A stretch of DNA of 64,000 bases, from positions 930,001 through 994,000 of the forward strand of contig NZ_CP009520.1 in NCBI RefSeq assembly GCF_000969905.1, written 5' to 3'. The translations under genes and the position numbers were made by a program. Below the pieces are notes generated by a model. That model saw only the letters and a list, made by a program, of their open reading frames with translations, was not told where the DNA came from and did not search any database. Within the stretch, counting starts at the first letter, position 1, and every line of letters starts with the position of its first letter. Below, piece after piece: positions 56,699 through 64,000 of this stretch. Source of the stretch: Methanosarcina vacuolata Z-761. Its GTDB lineage: Archaea; Halobacteriota; Methanosarcinia; Methanosarcinales; Methanosarcinaceae.

Positions 56699-58743
56699 GT
56701 GAATTGGATCAGATAGACAGGCTGGCTGCCTCGTCTCTTGATGGATATCTGGTCAGGAAAGATCTTGTTCGGACTTTCAGTCGTCAATTTCCAGTACCTA
56801 CCTACGTTGTAGAGTTCCTTCTGGGACGTTACTGCGCAAGTATAGATAATGATGAGATAGAGGAAGGACTTGAAATCGTCCAGCGGCAGTTAAATTCTCG
56901 CACCGTAAAGGCAGGAGAAGAAGAACTTTTTAAATCCAGAGCAAGGGAAAACGGTGAAGTGAAGATTATAGATCTCATTACTGCCCGCCTTGATGCTAAA
57001 ACAGACTCCTATGTAGCAACATTACCTAGCCTTCAGTTAACAGATGTTAGAATCAGCTCTGAACTGGTAAATGAGCACGAAAGAATGTTGACTGGAGGGT
57101 TCTACGCTGAAATTTCTCTCAATTATGATGCAGCCATTGCCCAGGAAAGCAAGGGACGACCTTTTGGAGTTGAAAGCCTTAGGGAGATCCAGCTATCTAA
57201 GAGAGATGTACTGAATGTTATGGCAGAGGCTAGGAAAAAATTTACTACCGAAGAATGGAAGGCTTTTCTACTTCGAAGCATAGGCATCGAACCAACAGCC
57301 CTTTCTGAAAGAGTCAAGAACGCATTCCTTCTAAGGATGGTGCCTTTCGTAGAACGCAACTATAACCTTGTGGAGTTAGGGCCTCGCGGTACCGGGAAAA
57401 GTCATCTCTTCCAGCAGATTTCACCTTATGCTCATCTGATCTCCGGCGGAAAAGCTACAGTAGCAAGGATGTTTGTAAATAACTCCACTGGTCAGCGTGG
57501 ACTTGTCTGTCAGTATGATGTAGTCTGTTTTGATGAAATTTCTGGCATCAGCTTCGATCAGAAGGATGGTGTCAATATCATGAAAGGATACATGGAATCT
57601 GGGGAGTTCAGCCGGGGCAAAGAGAGTATCCGTGCCGATGGAAGCATGGTCTTGGTCGGTAATTTTGAGGTAGATGTTGAGCATCAACAACATGTTAGCC
57701 ATCTCTTCGGCCCCATGCCTCCGGAAATCCGAGATGACACTGCTTTCATGGATCGTATTCATGCTTATCTGCCAGGCTGGGATGTTCCCAAGATCAATAA
57801 AGAATTACTCACTGATCACTTTGGCCTAGTCAGTGATTTCCTTTCGGAGTGCTGGAGTCAGCTTCGCAATCAGAGCCGAGTTTCTCTGCTGCAGAACCGT
57901 GTTTTTTACGGAGGTGCGCTCAGCGGCCGGGATACAAATGCGGTAAACAAGACTGTTAGCGGGCTTTTGAAACTGCTCTATCCCGGAGATACCACAGAAA
58001 TTCCAGAGGAGGAACTTGAATGGGCTGTCCGGATTGCTATGGAAGCAAGACGCCGTGTTAAGGAACAACAAAAGAGAATCGGTGCAGCAGAGTTTCGGAA
58101 TACCCATTTCAGCTATGTTATGGGAGAAGATGGAATAGAAAAGTTCGTCTCTACACCTGAGCTTCAGAGTGAAAACAGCATCGGAGGAGATCCTTTGGAA
58201 CCCGGACAGGTTTGGGCCATTAGCCCTGGCAGTATAGACGAACATCCTGGACTATACCGTATCGAAGTAAATGAAGGCCCTGGATCAGGTGTGAAAATTC
58301 TAAATAAACCGGTTCCACAGGCTTTCCGTGAGAGTGTGAACTATGCTGAACAGAATCTCTATTCTAGGTTTATGCAACTTGTAGGAGACAAAGATCCTCG
58401 CCATCATGAATTTACAGTCCAGTTACGAGCTTTTGATGTCTCAAAGTCTGGAGCAAAGCTCGGAATGCCCTCTTTAGTTGCCCTCTGTACTTCATTATTA
58501 AGGAGGAGTGTTCGTGGTGGTTTGATCATAGTTGGCGAAATTGCTTTGGGTGGTTCCATTGAGCCTATTCATAATCCCGTGACTATTGCAGAAATTGCTG
58601 TTGAAAAAGGTGCAACTGCCCTTCTTATGCCCGTTTCTTGTCGCCGTCAGCTTTTCGACCTATCTGATGATATGGCAACTAAGATTGATATTCAGTTTTA
58701 CTCGGACGTTCGAGATGCTTTAGTCAAAGCTATGGTTGACTGA
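56695..58743 (+). CDS. brxL: BrxL, Lon-like AAA+ protein of type 1 BREX
   Basis: 682 aa, matching BrxL in length and order. Walker A LGPRGTGKSHLFQQ near residue 228 and CFDEISGISFDQ near 278 belong to the AAA+ part; LFGPMPPEIRDDTAFMDRIHAYLPGW is a strong BrxL signature. The last 170 residues are Lon-protease-like (GGLIIVGEIALGGSIEPI, AVEKGATALLMPV). In this part I do not see the Lon Lys at its usual place (HNPV instead of a GGxKEK-like motif). Presence of brxL defines the type 1 system. Confidence 0.93.
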   Translation: MSELDQIDRLAASSLDGYLVRKDLVRTFSRQFPVPTYVVEFLLGRYCASIDNDEIEEGLEIVQRQLNSRTVKAGEEELFKSRARENGEVKIIDLITARLDAKTDSYVATLPSLQLTDVRISSELVNEHERMLTGGFYAEISLNYDAAIAQESKGRPFGVESLREIQLSKRDVLNVMAEARKKFTTEEWKAFLLRSIGIEPTALSERVKNAFLLRMVPFVERNYNLVELGPRGTGKSHLFQQISPYAHLISGGKATVARMFVNNSTGQRGLVCQYDVVCFDEISGISFDQKDGVNIMKGYMESGEFSRGKESIRADGSMVLVGNFEVDVEHQQHVSHLFGPMPPEIRDDTAFMDRIHAYLPGWDVPKINKELLTDHFGLVSDFLSECWSQLRNQSRVSLLQNRVFYGGALSGRDTNAVNKTVSGLLKLLYPGDTTEIPEEELEWAVRIAMEARRRVKEQQKRIGAAEFRNTHFSYVMGEDGIEKFVSTPELQSENSIGGDPLEPGQVWAISPGSIDEHPGLYRIEVNEGPGSGVKILNKPVPQAFRESVNYAEQNLYSRFMQLVGDKDPRHHEFTVQLRAFDVSKSGAKLGMPSLVALCTSLLRRSVRGGLIIVGEIALGGSIEPIHNPVTIAEIAVEKGATALLMPVSCRRQLFDLSDDMATKIDIQFYSDVRDALVKAMVD

Positions 58744-58758
58744 TTTGAGGTAAATTAT

Positions 58759-58815
58759 ATGTCTAAAGATAAAAGAAAAGATGGAGATTCCTCTGAACAA
58801 TTCGTGCTCATTTGA
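58759..58815 (+). pseudogene. Truncated ORF after brxL
   Basis: A short frame opens 15 bp after brxL with a GAGG ribosome site, reads MSKDKRKDGDSSEQFVLI and stops as it enters the 19-bp repeats. It looks like the beginning of a lost or disrupted seventh gene; it could also be chance. Confidence 0.3.
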
Positions 58816-58850
58816 ACAATTCGTGCTCATTTGAACAATTCGTGCTCATT
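58795..58850. repeat. 19-bp tandem repeat, three copies
   Basis: GAACAATTCGTGCTCATTT repeated three times immediately downstream of the BREX operon. Beyond it, to 59123, no gene is seen. Confidence 0.95.
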
Positions 58851-59123
58851 AATACCTAAGGGAAGAGATCTTAATTGCCGCAACTAAGGTTTTTGAGGAG
58901 ATACGATCTAACTTTTCCCGTTGGATTTCTTCTTCTATAACTTGCCAACTAAGGATTAAATTTCAAGAAGTATGGCTGAAAATACAGCCATTATTTGGCT
59001 TTTTGGGTGTACTTTTAAACGTAAAGCACGGATTCTGATCTGCGCTCATCTATGTTTATCCTTGGTTTATTGATAATATAGGGGGATCGATACACATTTT
59101 TTGTACTATCCAATTTTTCGCGA
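58851..59123. other. Intergenic spacer after the BREX island
   Basis: A CTGAAAATACAGCCATTATTTGGCT region (about 58976-59000) could form a weak hairpin. No gene, tRNA or direct repeat of the integrase-side sequence was found. Confidence 0.4.
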
Positions 59124-59480
59124 TCATGGTCTCTTTAATTTGGAGTTCAGATACTCCTTTAAAACTACGGCGTTATTAAAATCTTCATTTTTTGCGGCGT
59201 AGAGTAGGGTCAGGTCAGTTTCTTTCGCTTTATCTATGAGTTTCTGTACATACTCTTCTTTTAGCTCCAGTTCTTCAAGATAGCATTTCCTGAACTCTTC
59301 CCATTTCTCAGGATTATGTGAAAACAGTTTTCTAAGCTCGTCCCTAGGAGCTATCTCCTTTAACCACAGATCAATCCTGACTTCATCTTTTCGAAGCCCC
59401 CTAGGCCAAAGCCTATCGACAAGTACCCTGAATCCGTCCTGGTCTGATGGCTGTTCATAAATCCTTTTCAGTCGAATCAA
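59124..59480 (-). CDS. DUF488-family protein
   Basis: 118 aa, complete. Family landmarks are IYEQPSDQDGFRVLVDRLWPRGL, the helix WLKEIAPRDELRKLFSHNPEKWEEF and the end LTLLYAAKNEDFNNAVVLKEYL. DUF488 proteins are small, of uncertain function, sometimes linked to stress. Single-gene unit on the minus strand, 110 bp from the glycosyltransferase gene upstream. Confidence 0.88.
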   Translation of the reverse strand: MIRLKRIYEQPSDQDGFRVLVDRLWPRGLRKDEVRIDLWLKEIAPRDELRKLFSHNPEKWEEFRKCYLEELELKEEYVQKLIDKAKETDLTLLYAAKNEDFNNAVVLKEYLNSKLKRP

Positions 59481-59589
59481 CTACTTCCCCCCCCTTTTAA
59501 TTATTTAAACATTTTCTGAGTTCATTTAGTCATTTACTCATTTTTGACTTTCTGGATGGGCTCTAAGAGAAACATCAGCTTCTTGAGTT

Positions 59590-60765
59590 TCAAAAACTGG
59601 ATTTGTGCTTTTCAACCAATTTCTCATATACTTCCAACGTTTTTTCCGCTATGGTTTTCCAGTTGTATTTCTGTTTAAGAAGATCGTTCCCTTTTTCTCC
59701 CATCCTGTTACGACCAAGCCCTTCAAGGATATAATTTAGACCCCAGGCAATAGAAGAGGGTTCTTTATAAGCAATAATACCTGTTTTGAAGTTTTCCACA
59801 AGGGCGACTGCATCACTTGCGACTATCGGTTTACTTGCATCCCAGGCTTCAAGTACGACAATTCCGAAAGGCTCGTTCCTACTAGGAATGCAGACAAGGT
59901 CACAGGCATTAAACCAGTCTATCACAGTATTATCCGGGGCATACCCAAGAAAGTTACAGGAATTACCGATCCCAAGTTTATGAGCTTGATACTCACAATG
60001 GGCGCGCATTTCTCCTTCTCCTATGAGTACAAACTGTGCATTCTTTTTCTTCAGAACCCTTGCCGCAGCTTCTATTAGCAGGTCAGGCCCTTTCTGATAT
60101 GCCATCCTTCCAGTAAAAAGCACAACTGGAAGACACGGATGAATGCCATAATGCTTTTTTATATTCCCTGGATCGACTTCTCTTTTAATCTTTCCCACAT
60201 TTATGCCGTTAGGAATTTTCCAGAGTTTGTAATCGGGAATTTTGTAAATTTGCTGAATTTCTTTTTTTAATATTGTCGAAGTAATGATCACATCGGAGCA
60301 TTCGTACCCTCCGAGCCATTCCCTATGCGAGATTTCCTTTGCCTCCCACCAGTCTCCATAACGATTTCCATTACGTCCCCATTCAGTGCTGTGAAAAGTC
60401 AGAACAAAGGGCAGCCCGAACTCGGCTTTTATTCTGCAGAGAACATTTACAGGATGCCAGTCGTGCCCATGCAAGACGTCAAATTCACCTGCTTTCTCTC
60501 TTACATTCAGGAACCGATTGTACATATTTTCGCACATCAGGTTCATCTGTTCCACTATCCCCCCAATTTGATCACAGGTAACTCTGTGATAGTGGACGCC
60601 AGTAATTATCTCATCATTATTTTCGTGGCCCCGTGTAAAAAGGTGAACTTCGTGTCCCTCAGCTGCAAGAGCTTCTGAAAGTTCGGATACATGGGGGGCA
60701 ATTCCCCCAACACGTATGGAATACAAACTTTCCCAGGAAAACATTCCTATTCTAATTTTTTTCAT
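59590..60765 (-). CDS. Family 4-type glycosyltransferase
   Basis: 391 aa, GT-B fold. N-terminal FSWESLYSIRVGGIAPHVSEL is like glycogen/starch synthase-type GTs; VLHGHDWHPVNVL, then the nucleotide-sugar part with VLFTGRMAYQKGPDLLIEAA near residue 212, FLGYAPDN, and the E-x7-E block PSRNEPFGIVVLEAW near 295. It transfers a sugar from an activated donor, probably to polysaccharide or a glycoconjugate. Acceptor unknown. Confidence 0.88.
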   Translation of the reverse strand: MKKIRIGMFSWESLYSIRVGGIAPHVSELSEALAAEGHEVHLFTRGHENNDEIITGVHYHRVTCDQIGGIVEQMNLMCENMYNRFLNVREKAGEFDVLHGHDWHPVNVLCRIKAEFGLPFVLTFHSTEWGRNGNRYGDWWEAKEISHREWLGGYECSDVIITSTILKKEIQQIYKIPDYKLWKIPNGINVGKIKREVDPGNIKKHYGIHPCLPVVLFTGRMAYQKGPDLLIEAAARVLKKKNAQFVLIGEGEMRAHCEYQAHKLGIGNSCNFLGYAPDNTVIDWFNACDLVCIPSRNEPFGIVVLEAWDASKPIVASDAVALVENFKTGIIAYKEPSSIAWGLNYILEGLGRNRMGEKGNDLLKQKYNWKTIAEKTLEVYEKLVEKHKSSF

Positions 60766-60843
60766 AGGTTCACTTATCCCTTTTTGTCAAGGTGAGGGTC
60801 AAGGAACTAAATCCCAAACAGAATACTGTGTGCCTGGCGGAGT

Positions 60844-61272
60844 TTAATCCTGGTTCCCAGGTGAAGACAAATTCCTTAACTGTTCCATCAGGCCGAGAAG
60901 GTTAGCCTCACCCCATAACTCGACAATCTTACCATCTTTAATACGGAAGATCTCTATACCAGTCATAGTTATTGGTTTTCCTGTGATCGGCAGACCCATA
61001 AAATCGCCTTTATGTATACCATGGGCTGTGAAGCGAGCAGCCACATTATCTCCTTCGGCAATCATATCTTCTATTGTAACATTAAGATGCTCGAAGGCTG
61101 CTCTGCATGAGGTGATTACTTCTTTTATTCCATTTATTCCTGAAGATACAGGAAGAGGAACATGAAGAGTGAAATCAGATGATAGCAGTTCATTGGCAAT
61201 ATTTAGATTTCCTTTAGAGGGCCCTTCCTCAAAGAATCGACGGACTATTGCTTTATTCTCTTCTGTAGACAT
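60844..61272 (-). CDS. SnoaL-like (ester cyclase family) protein
   Basis: 142 aa, NTF2-like fold: NKAIVRRFFEEGPSKGNLNI, IEDMIAEGDNVAARFTAHG, and GIEIFRIKDGKIVELWGEAN. SnoaL-like proteins include polyketide cyclases and many small-molecule enzymes; in an archaeon the substrate is unknown. It lies in a string of minus-strand genes with the cupin and GT genes. Confidence 0.82.
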   Translation of the reverse strand: MSTEENKAIVRRFFEEGPSKGNLNIANELLSSDFTLHVPLPVSSGINGIKEVITSCRAAFEHLNVTIEDMIAEGDNVAARFTAHGIHKGDFMGLPITGKPITMTGIEIFRIKDGKIVELWGEANLLGLMEQLRNLSSPGNQD

Positions 61273-61317
61273 ATTTCTCCTCTATTGTTTTATTTATCCT
61301 GTTCGTGTGATTAAATC

Positions 61318-61656
61318 TTACAGCAAACGTGTGGATTCAGTTTGCCTCGGGACTTTAACAACAAGTACTCTAAAGACTCCATCTCCAGGATTCAAAAGGC
61401 GATGAGGAACTTTTGCAGGACTTTCAATTAACGTATCCCTGCTGACCTCCTGTTGTTCATCCCCAATCTCAACTACGCCTTTTCCCTCCAGAATATAGAA
61501 AAAGACATCTGTTGGAGTGATATGCTTTTTTAAAGCTTCTCCTGGCTTGAGTTCTATGTGTACTGCTTGGGCATGTTCTGTATCATAAAGAGTCCGAACG
61601 CTTACATTGTGAGGATTTGGTTTTTCAGGTGAAGACTTCATCTCAATAACTTTCAT
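61318..61656 (-). CDS. Cupin-domain protein
   Basis: 112 aa single-domain cupin: VHIELKPGEALKKHITPTDVFFYILEGKGVVEIGDEQ with His and Glu metal ligands, and PAKVPHRLLNPGDGVFRVLVV with the second motif His. Function unspecified; likely metal-binding enzyme or sensor. It is 45 bp upstream of the SnoaL-like gene and may be co-transcribed with it. Confidence 0.85.
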   Translation of the reverse strand: MKVIEMKSSPEKPNPHNVSVRTLYDTEHAQAVHIELKPGEALKKHITPTDVFFYILEGKGVVEIGDEQQEVSRDTLIESPAKVPHRLLNPGDGVFRVLVVKVPRQTESTRLL

Positions 61657-61764
61657 ATTGTTCCCTCTTTTTAACCATAATTTTATGTTATCCTGTATAT
61701 TTTTACAAATTATGCTAGTGTTGCATCAATGTTTGTTGACGCAACACCAGTTTCTTCCTGAAGC

Positions 61765-63393
61765 TCATGCTTGATTCAGAAGCACTTTCATATCCGCTTC
61801 AACGGTTGTGTTTGGCCTGATATTGAAATTATCAACCAGCACTTTAAGAACGTTTGGAGATACACAAGCCGGAAGTGTTGGGCCTAGGGTGATGTTCTTT
61901 ACTCCAAGACTCAAAAGAGCAAGCAGAACAAGCACGGCTTTTTGCTCATACCATGCTATGTTGTAGGAAACAGGGAGATCATTTATGTCCTTGAGACCGA
62001 AAGCCTCTGCAAGTTTCTGAGCTATTACTACAAGCGAGTAACAGTCGTTGCACTGCCCGGCGTCGAGAACTCTCGGGATTCCTCCTATATCTCCAAGATC
62101 CAGTTTGTTATAGCGGTATTTGGCACAGCCAGCTGTCAGAATTACTGTGTCTTTTGGCAGGGCTTTTGCAAAATCTGTGTAGTAAGCTCTTTCCTTATGT
62201 CTGCCGTCACAGCCTGCCATAACTATGAACCTGCTGATTGCTCCACTTTTTACGGCATCTACGATCTTATCTGCAACAGAAAGGGCTGCATCATGTGCGA
62301 AACCTCCAACTATTGTTCCACTTTCCAGTTGCTCGGGAGGCTTGCTCATTTTTGCCTGTTCTATAAGGGGATTAAAGTCCTTTGTGCCATCTTCTTTTTC
62401 GTATATGTGGGTAAGCCCTTCAAAACCCACGACTCCTGTAGTGTAGATCCTGTTTCTGTATGATTCCCTTGGTGGGATTATGCAGTTTGTTGTTAGCAGG
62501 ATGGGGCCGTTGAATTTTTCGAACTCTTCGTTCTGTCTCCACCAGGCATTTCCGTAATTGCCTACGAAATTGTCATATTTCTTAAAGGCAGGATAAGAGT
62601 TTGCAGGCAGCATCTCACCGTGGGTATAAACATCGATTCCTGTGCCTTTCGCTTGTTCAAGGAGCTGTTCGAGATCTCGAAGGTCGTGCCCACTGATAAG
62701 TATTCCAGGCCTATCTCTTACACCTATGTTAACTACTGTTGGTTCAGGGTTTCCATATGTTTCTGTATTTGCTTTGTCAAGCAGGGCGAGGACAGCTACA
62801 CCTTTCTGTCCACACTCCAGGACAAGACCGATTAGAGCTTCCACTCCTAAGCTGTCGTCTGTTGTTGCAACCAGTCCTTTTTCTATAAACTCAAAGCTTG
62901 CTTCATCTTTATATCCCAGAATATAGGCATGGTGTGCATAAGCGGCCATTCCCTTCATCCCGTAGGTAAGAAGTTCTCTAAGGGATCGGATATCTTCATC
63001 TGCAGTTGAGTGAACAGCAACATCCAAATTTCCTATGTTTTCAGGGGTAACTGTAGCCACTGCAGGCAGGTCTTTTTCGGCATCTATTATTCCCGAAGGA
63101 AGCTTTGCCTTAATGTTGTCTCTGAGCTCAAATCCTTTCTTTATAAAGGATTCAATTTCCTCCTTGTCAAAATTAGTGTTAGTAAGAGTGGCAAAGAAGC
63201 CGTCGAGAATAAAACGATCTGTTGCTTCTTCATTCAGACCTGCAGCCCTTGCTTTAAGATTATAAAAAGAGATGCTTTTGAGAACATAGATTAATCTGTC
63301 CTGAAGATCTGCAACTTCTCCTTTCTTGCCACACACTCCATTTTTCGTACAACCTATTGACTTAAAAGTTTCTTGACATTGATTACAAAACAT
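61765..63393 (-). CDS. hcp: Hydroxylamine reductase / hybrid-cluster protein
   Basis: 542 aa. The N-terminal cluster motif is [22 protein letters not shown]; hybrid-cluster ligands are seen in [45 protein letters not shown] and [12 protein letters not shown]. It reduces hydroxylamine and/or NO, and protects against nitrosative stress. It is divergent from the sulfite-reductase-like gene, with 490 bp between. Confidence 0.96.
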   Translation of the reverse strand: MFCNQCQETFKSIGCTKNGVCGKKGEVADLQDRLIYVLKSISFYNLKARAAGLNEEATDRFILDGFFATLTNTNFDKEEIESFIKKGFELRDNIKAKLPSGIIDAEKDLPAVATVTPENIGNLDVAVHSTADEDIRSLRELLTYGMKGMAAYAHHAYILGYKDEASFEFIEKGLVATTDDSLGVEALIGLVLECGQKGVAVLALLDKANTETYGNPEPTVVNIGVRDRPGILISGHDLRDLEQLLEQAKGTGIDVYTHGEMLPANSYPAFKKYDNFVGNYGNAWWRQNEEFEKFNGPILLTTNCIIPPRESYRNRIYTTGVVGFEGLTHIYEKEDGTKDFNPLIEQAKMSKPPEQLESGTIVGGFAHDAALSVADKIVDAVKSGAISRFIVMAGCDGRHKERAYYTDFAKALPKDTVILTAGCAKYRYNKLDLGDIGGIPRVLDAGQCNDCYSLVVIAQKLAEAFGLKDINDLPVSYNIAWYEQKAVLVLLALLSLGVKNITLGPTLPACVSPNVLKVLVDNFNIRPNTTVEADMKVLLNQA

Positions 63394-63446
63394 ACTTTAT
63401 CACCTTTAAAACTGTTATTCAGTTTACTCCCAGTTTTTTCATCCTA

Positions 63447-63458
63447 TCATATATAACG
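63447..63458 (-). promoter_or_regulatory. TATA box of hcp
   Basis: CGTTATATATGA on the minus strand, about 55-65 bp before the hcp ATG, giving a leader of about 30 nt with a GGTGAT ribosome site. Confidence 0.5.
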
Positions 63459-63838
63459 ATTCAGTTTCTTAATCATTGAGGTGTAGTGTAATATAGTTGT
63501 AGAATGTATCTGTAAAAAATACAATAGGGAACTATTTTCTATACGATAGTGGCTCATATATAGGAGACAGTTTCGATATGGGTACTTTAATAATAAAAAT
63601 TCAATTTCACAAGCTAGAGCTTGGATTTTGTTTTCTAGGCTGCAAACAGTAGAGATTTTTCTTTTTGTTGACACTTCATTCCGTCTTCAACAGTTTCCCT
63701 TATGACATTCGATCTTGTGCAGGATAGTAGCCCCGGGTAAAGGATATTTCTCCGAGCAGTCGGTACAGGGATAGAAATTCCACGTTTCGGGTTCGGATTA
63801 CAAATAGCAATCTATAAGGAAAATCGAATCATTAACAA
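63459..63838. other. Divergent control region between hcp and the sulfite reductase-like gene
   Basis: No gene is supported; a minus-strand frame (63447-63674) overlaps the hcp TATA box and lacks a ribosome site. The 63700-63790 part is GC-richer than its flanks. No operator was recognised. Confidence 0.4.
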
Positions 63839-63850
63839 TTTTTATATACA
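63839..63850 (+). promoter_or_regulatory. TATA box of the sulfite reductase-like gene
   Basis: TTTTTATATACA, 35-45 bp before the ATG at 63885; predicted start of transcription near 63870. Confidence 0.5.
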
Positions 63851-63884
63851 TCCATAATAATGCCTTTTCAACAAGTGACCTTAT

Positions 63885-64000
63885 ATGAGTGAGAAAAAAA
63901 TAGATGAGTCTTTACTCAAAAGTAAAGGATTTCTGCCTCAGAGGCAGGAAAACATGGTTTCAATGCGGGTTAGAGCTACTAGTGGCAGGATTGACGCAGA
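63885..64000 (+). CDS. Sirohaem sulfite/nitrite reductase-like protein (5' part)
   Basis: The first 38 codons only; the gene runs off the window. MSEKKIDESLLKSKGFLPQR, then QENMVSMRVRATSGRIDA, matches the N-terminal ferredoxin-like half-domain of small methanogen sirohaem reductases (sulfite or nitrite). No cluster or sirohaem motif is in the visible part. Divergent from hcp, which suggests a shared nitrogen/sulfur-oxide stress theme (inference). Confidence 0.6.
   Translation, partial: MSEKKIDESLLKSKGFLPQRQENMVSMRVRATSGRIDA

Noticed and set aside
33419-59123. att direct repeats flanking the integrated element
   Set aside because: Only matches of about 10 bases (GAAAATTGA near 33419 and 45806) were seen, within chance in AT-rich DNA.
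63447-63674. 75-aa minus-strand frame upstream of hcp
   Set aside because: It overlaps the likely hcp promoter and has no ribosome site.

Overview
The window looks like a Methanosarcina (methanogenic archaeon) chromosome. The signs are archaeal-type genes (S15P/S13e, archaeal methionine adenosyltransferase, deoxyhypusine synthase, a UbiA-type archaeal lipid prenyltransferase), PGF-pre-PGF and S-layer-type surface proteins, long AT-rich intergenic stretches, TATA-box promoters, a C/D box sRNA, and one small gene with an in-frame amber codon, in a group known to use pyrrolysine. I recognised no rRNA, tRNA or CRISPR array. All assignments were made by reading the sequence; no database search was run.

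Layout. 0.4-7 kb: a 5'-damaged metallophosphoesterase, an exported rhodanese, and a TetR regulator leading an ABC-2 exporter operon that ends in an S-layer-like protein. 7.7-11.1 kb: four single-membrane-segment, pilin-like proteins. 11.3-12 kb: rpsO behind a structured leader. 12-17 kb: an iron/cobalamin-type importer whose binding-protein gene is duplicated together with its promoter. 17-20.5 kb: complete de novo NAD synthesis to NaMN (nadX, nadA, nadC). 20.7-33.2 kb: a surface protein, housekeeping genes (prenyltransferase, MAT, RNA-ligase partner, thioredoxin, FetAB-like exporter, deoxyhypusine synthase, pyrF) and an unusual density of unrelated short tandem repeats between them.

33.4-45.7 kb is an integrated plasmid- or virus-like element. 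It starts beside a C/D box sRNA with a tyrosine integrase and carries a divergent regulatory region, an AbrB-like protein, a primase-polymerase, a DUF927-type helicase, an iteron-like region, a phage-type HTH protein, many tiny genes, and a pair of mirror-image 24-bp operators containing the TATA boxes of two divergent promoters. The rightward promoter drives a small SH3/KOW-like gene interrupted by an in-frame TAG.

46.0-58.7 kb is a six-gene phage-defence island in the type 1 BREX order: a brxA-position gene, brxB, brxC, pglX, pglZ, brxL. In this model PglX marks self DNA by adenine methylation, and BrxC, PglZ and BrxL take part in blocking phage replication. The first gene is the least certain member. 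A stunted ORF with 19-bp repeats follows brxL. 59-64 kb returns to chromosomal genes: DUF488, a glycosyltransferase, a SnoaL-like protein, a cupin, hybrid-cluster protein, and the start of a sirohaem sulfite/nitrite reductase-like gene running off the window.
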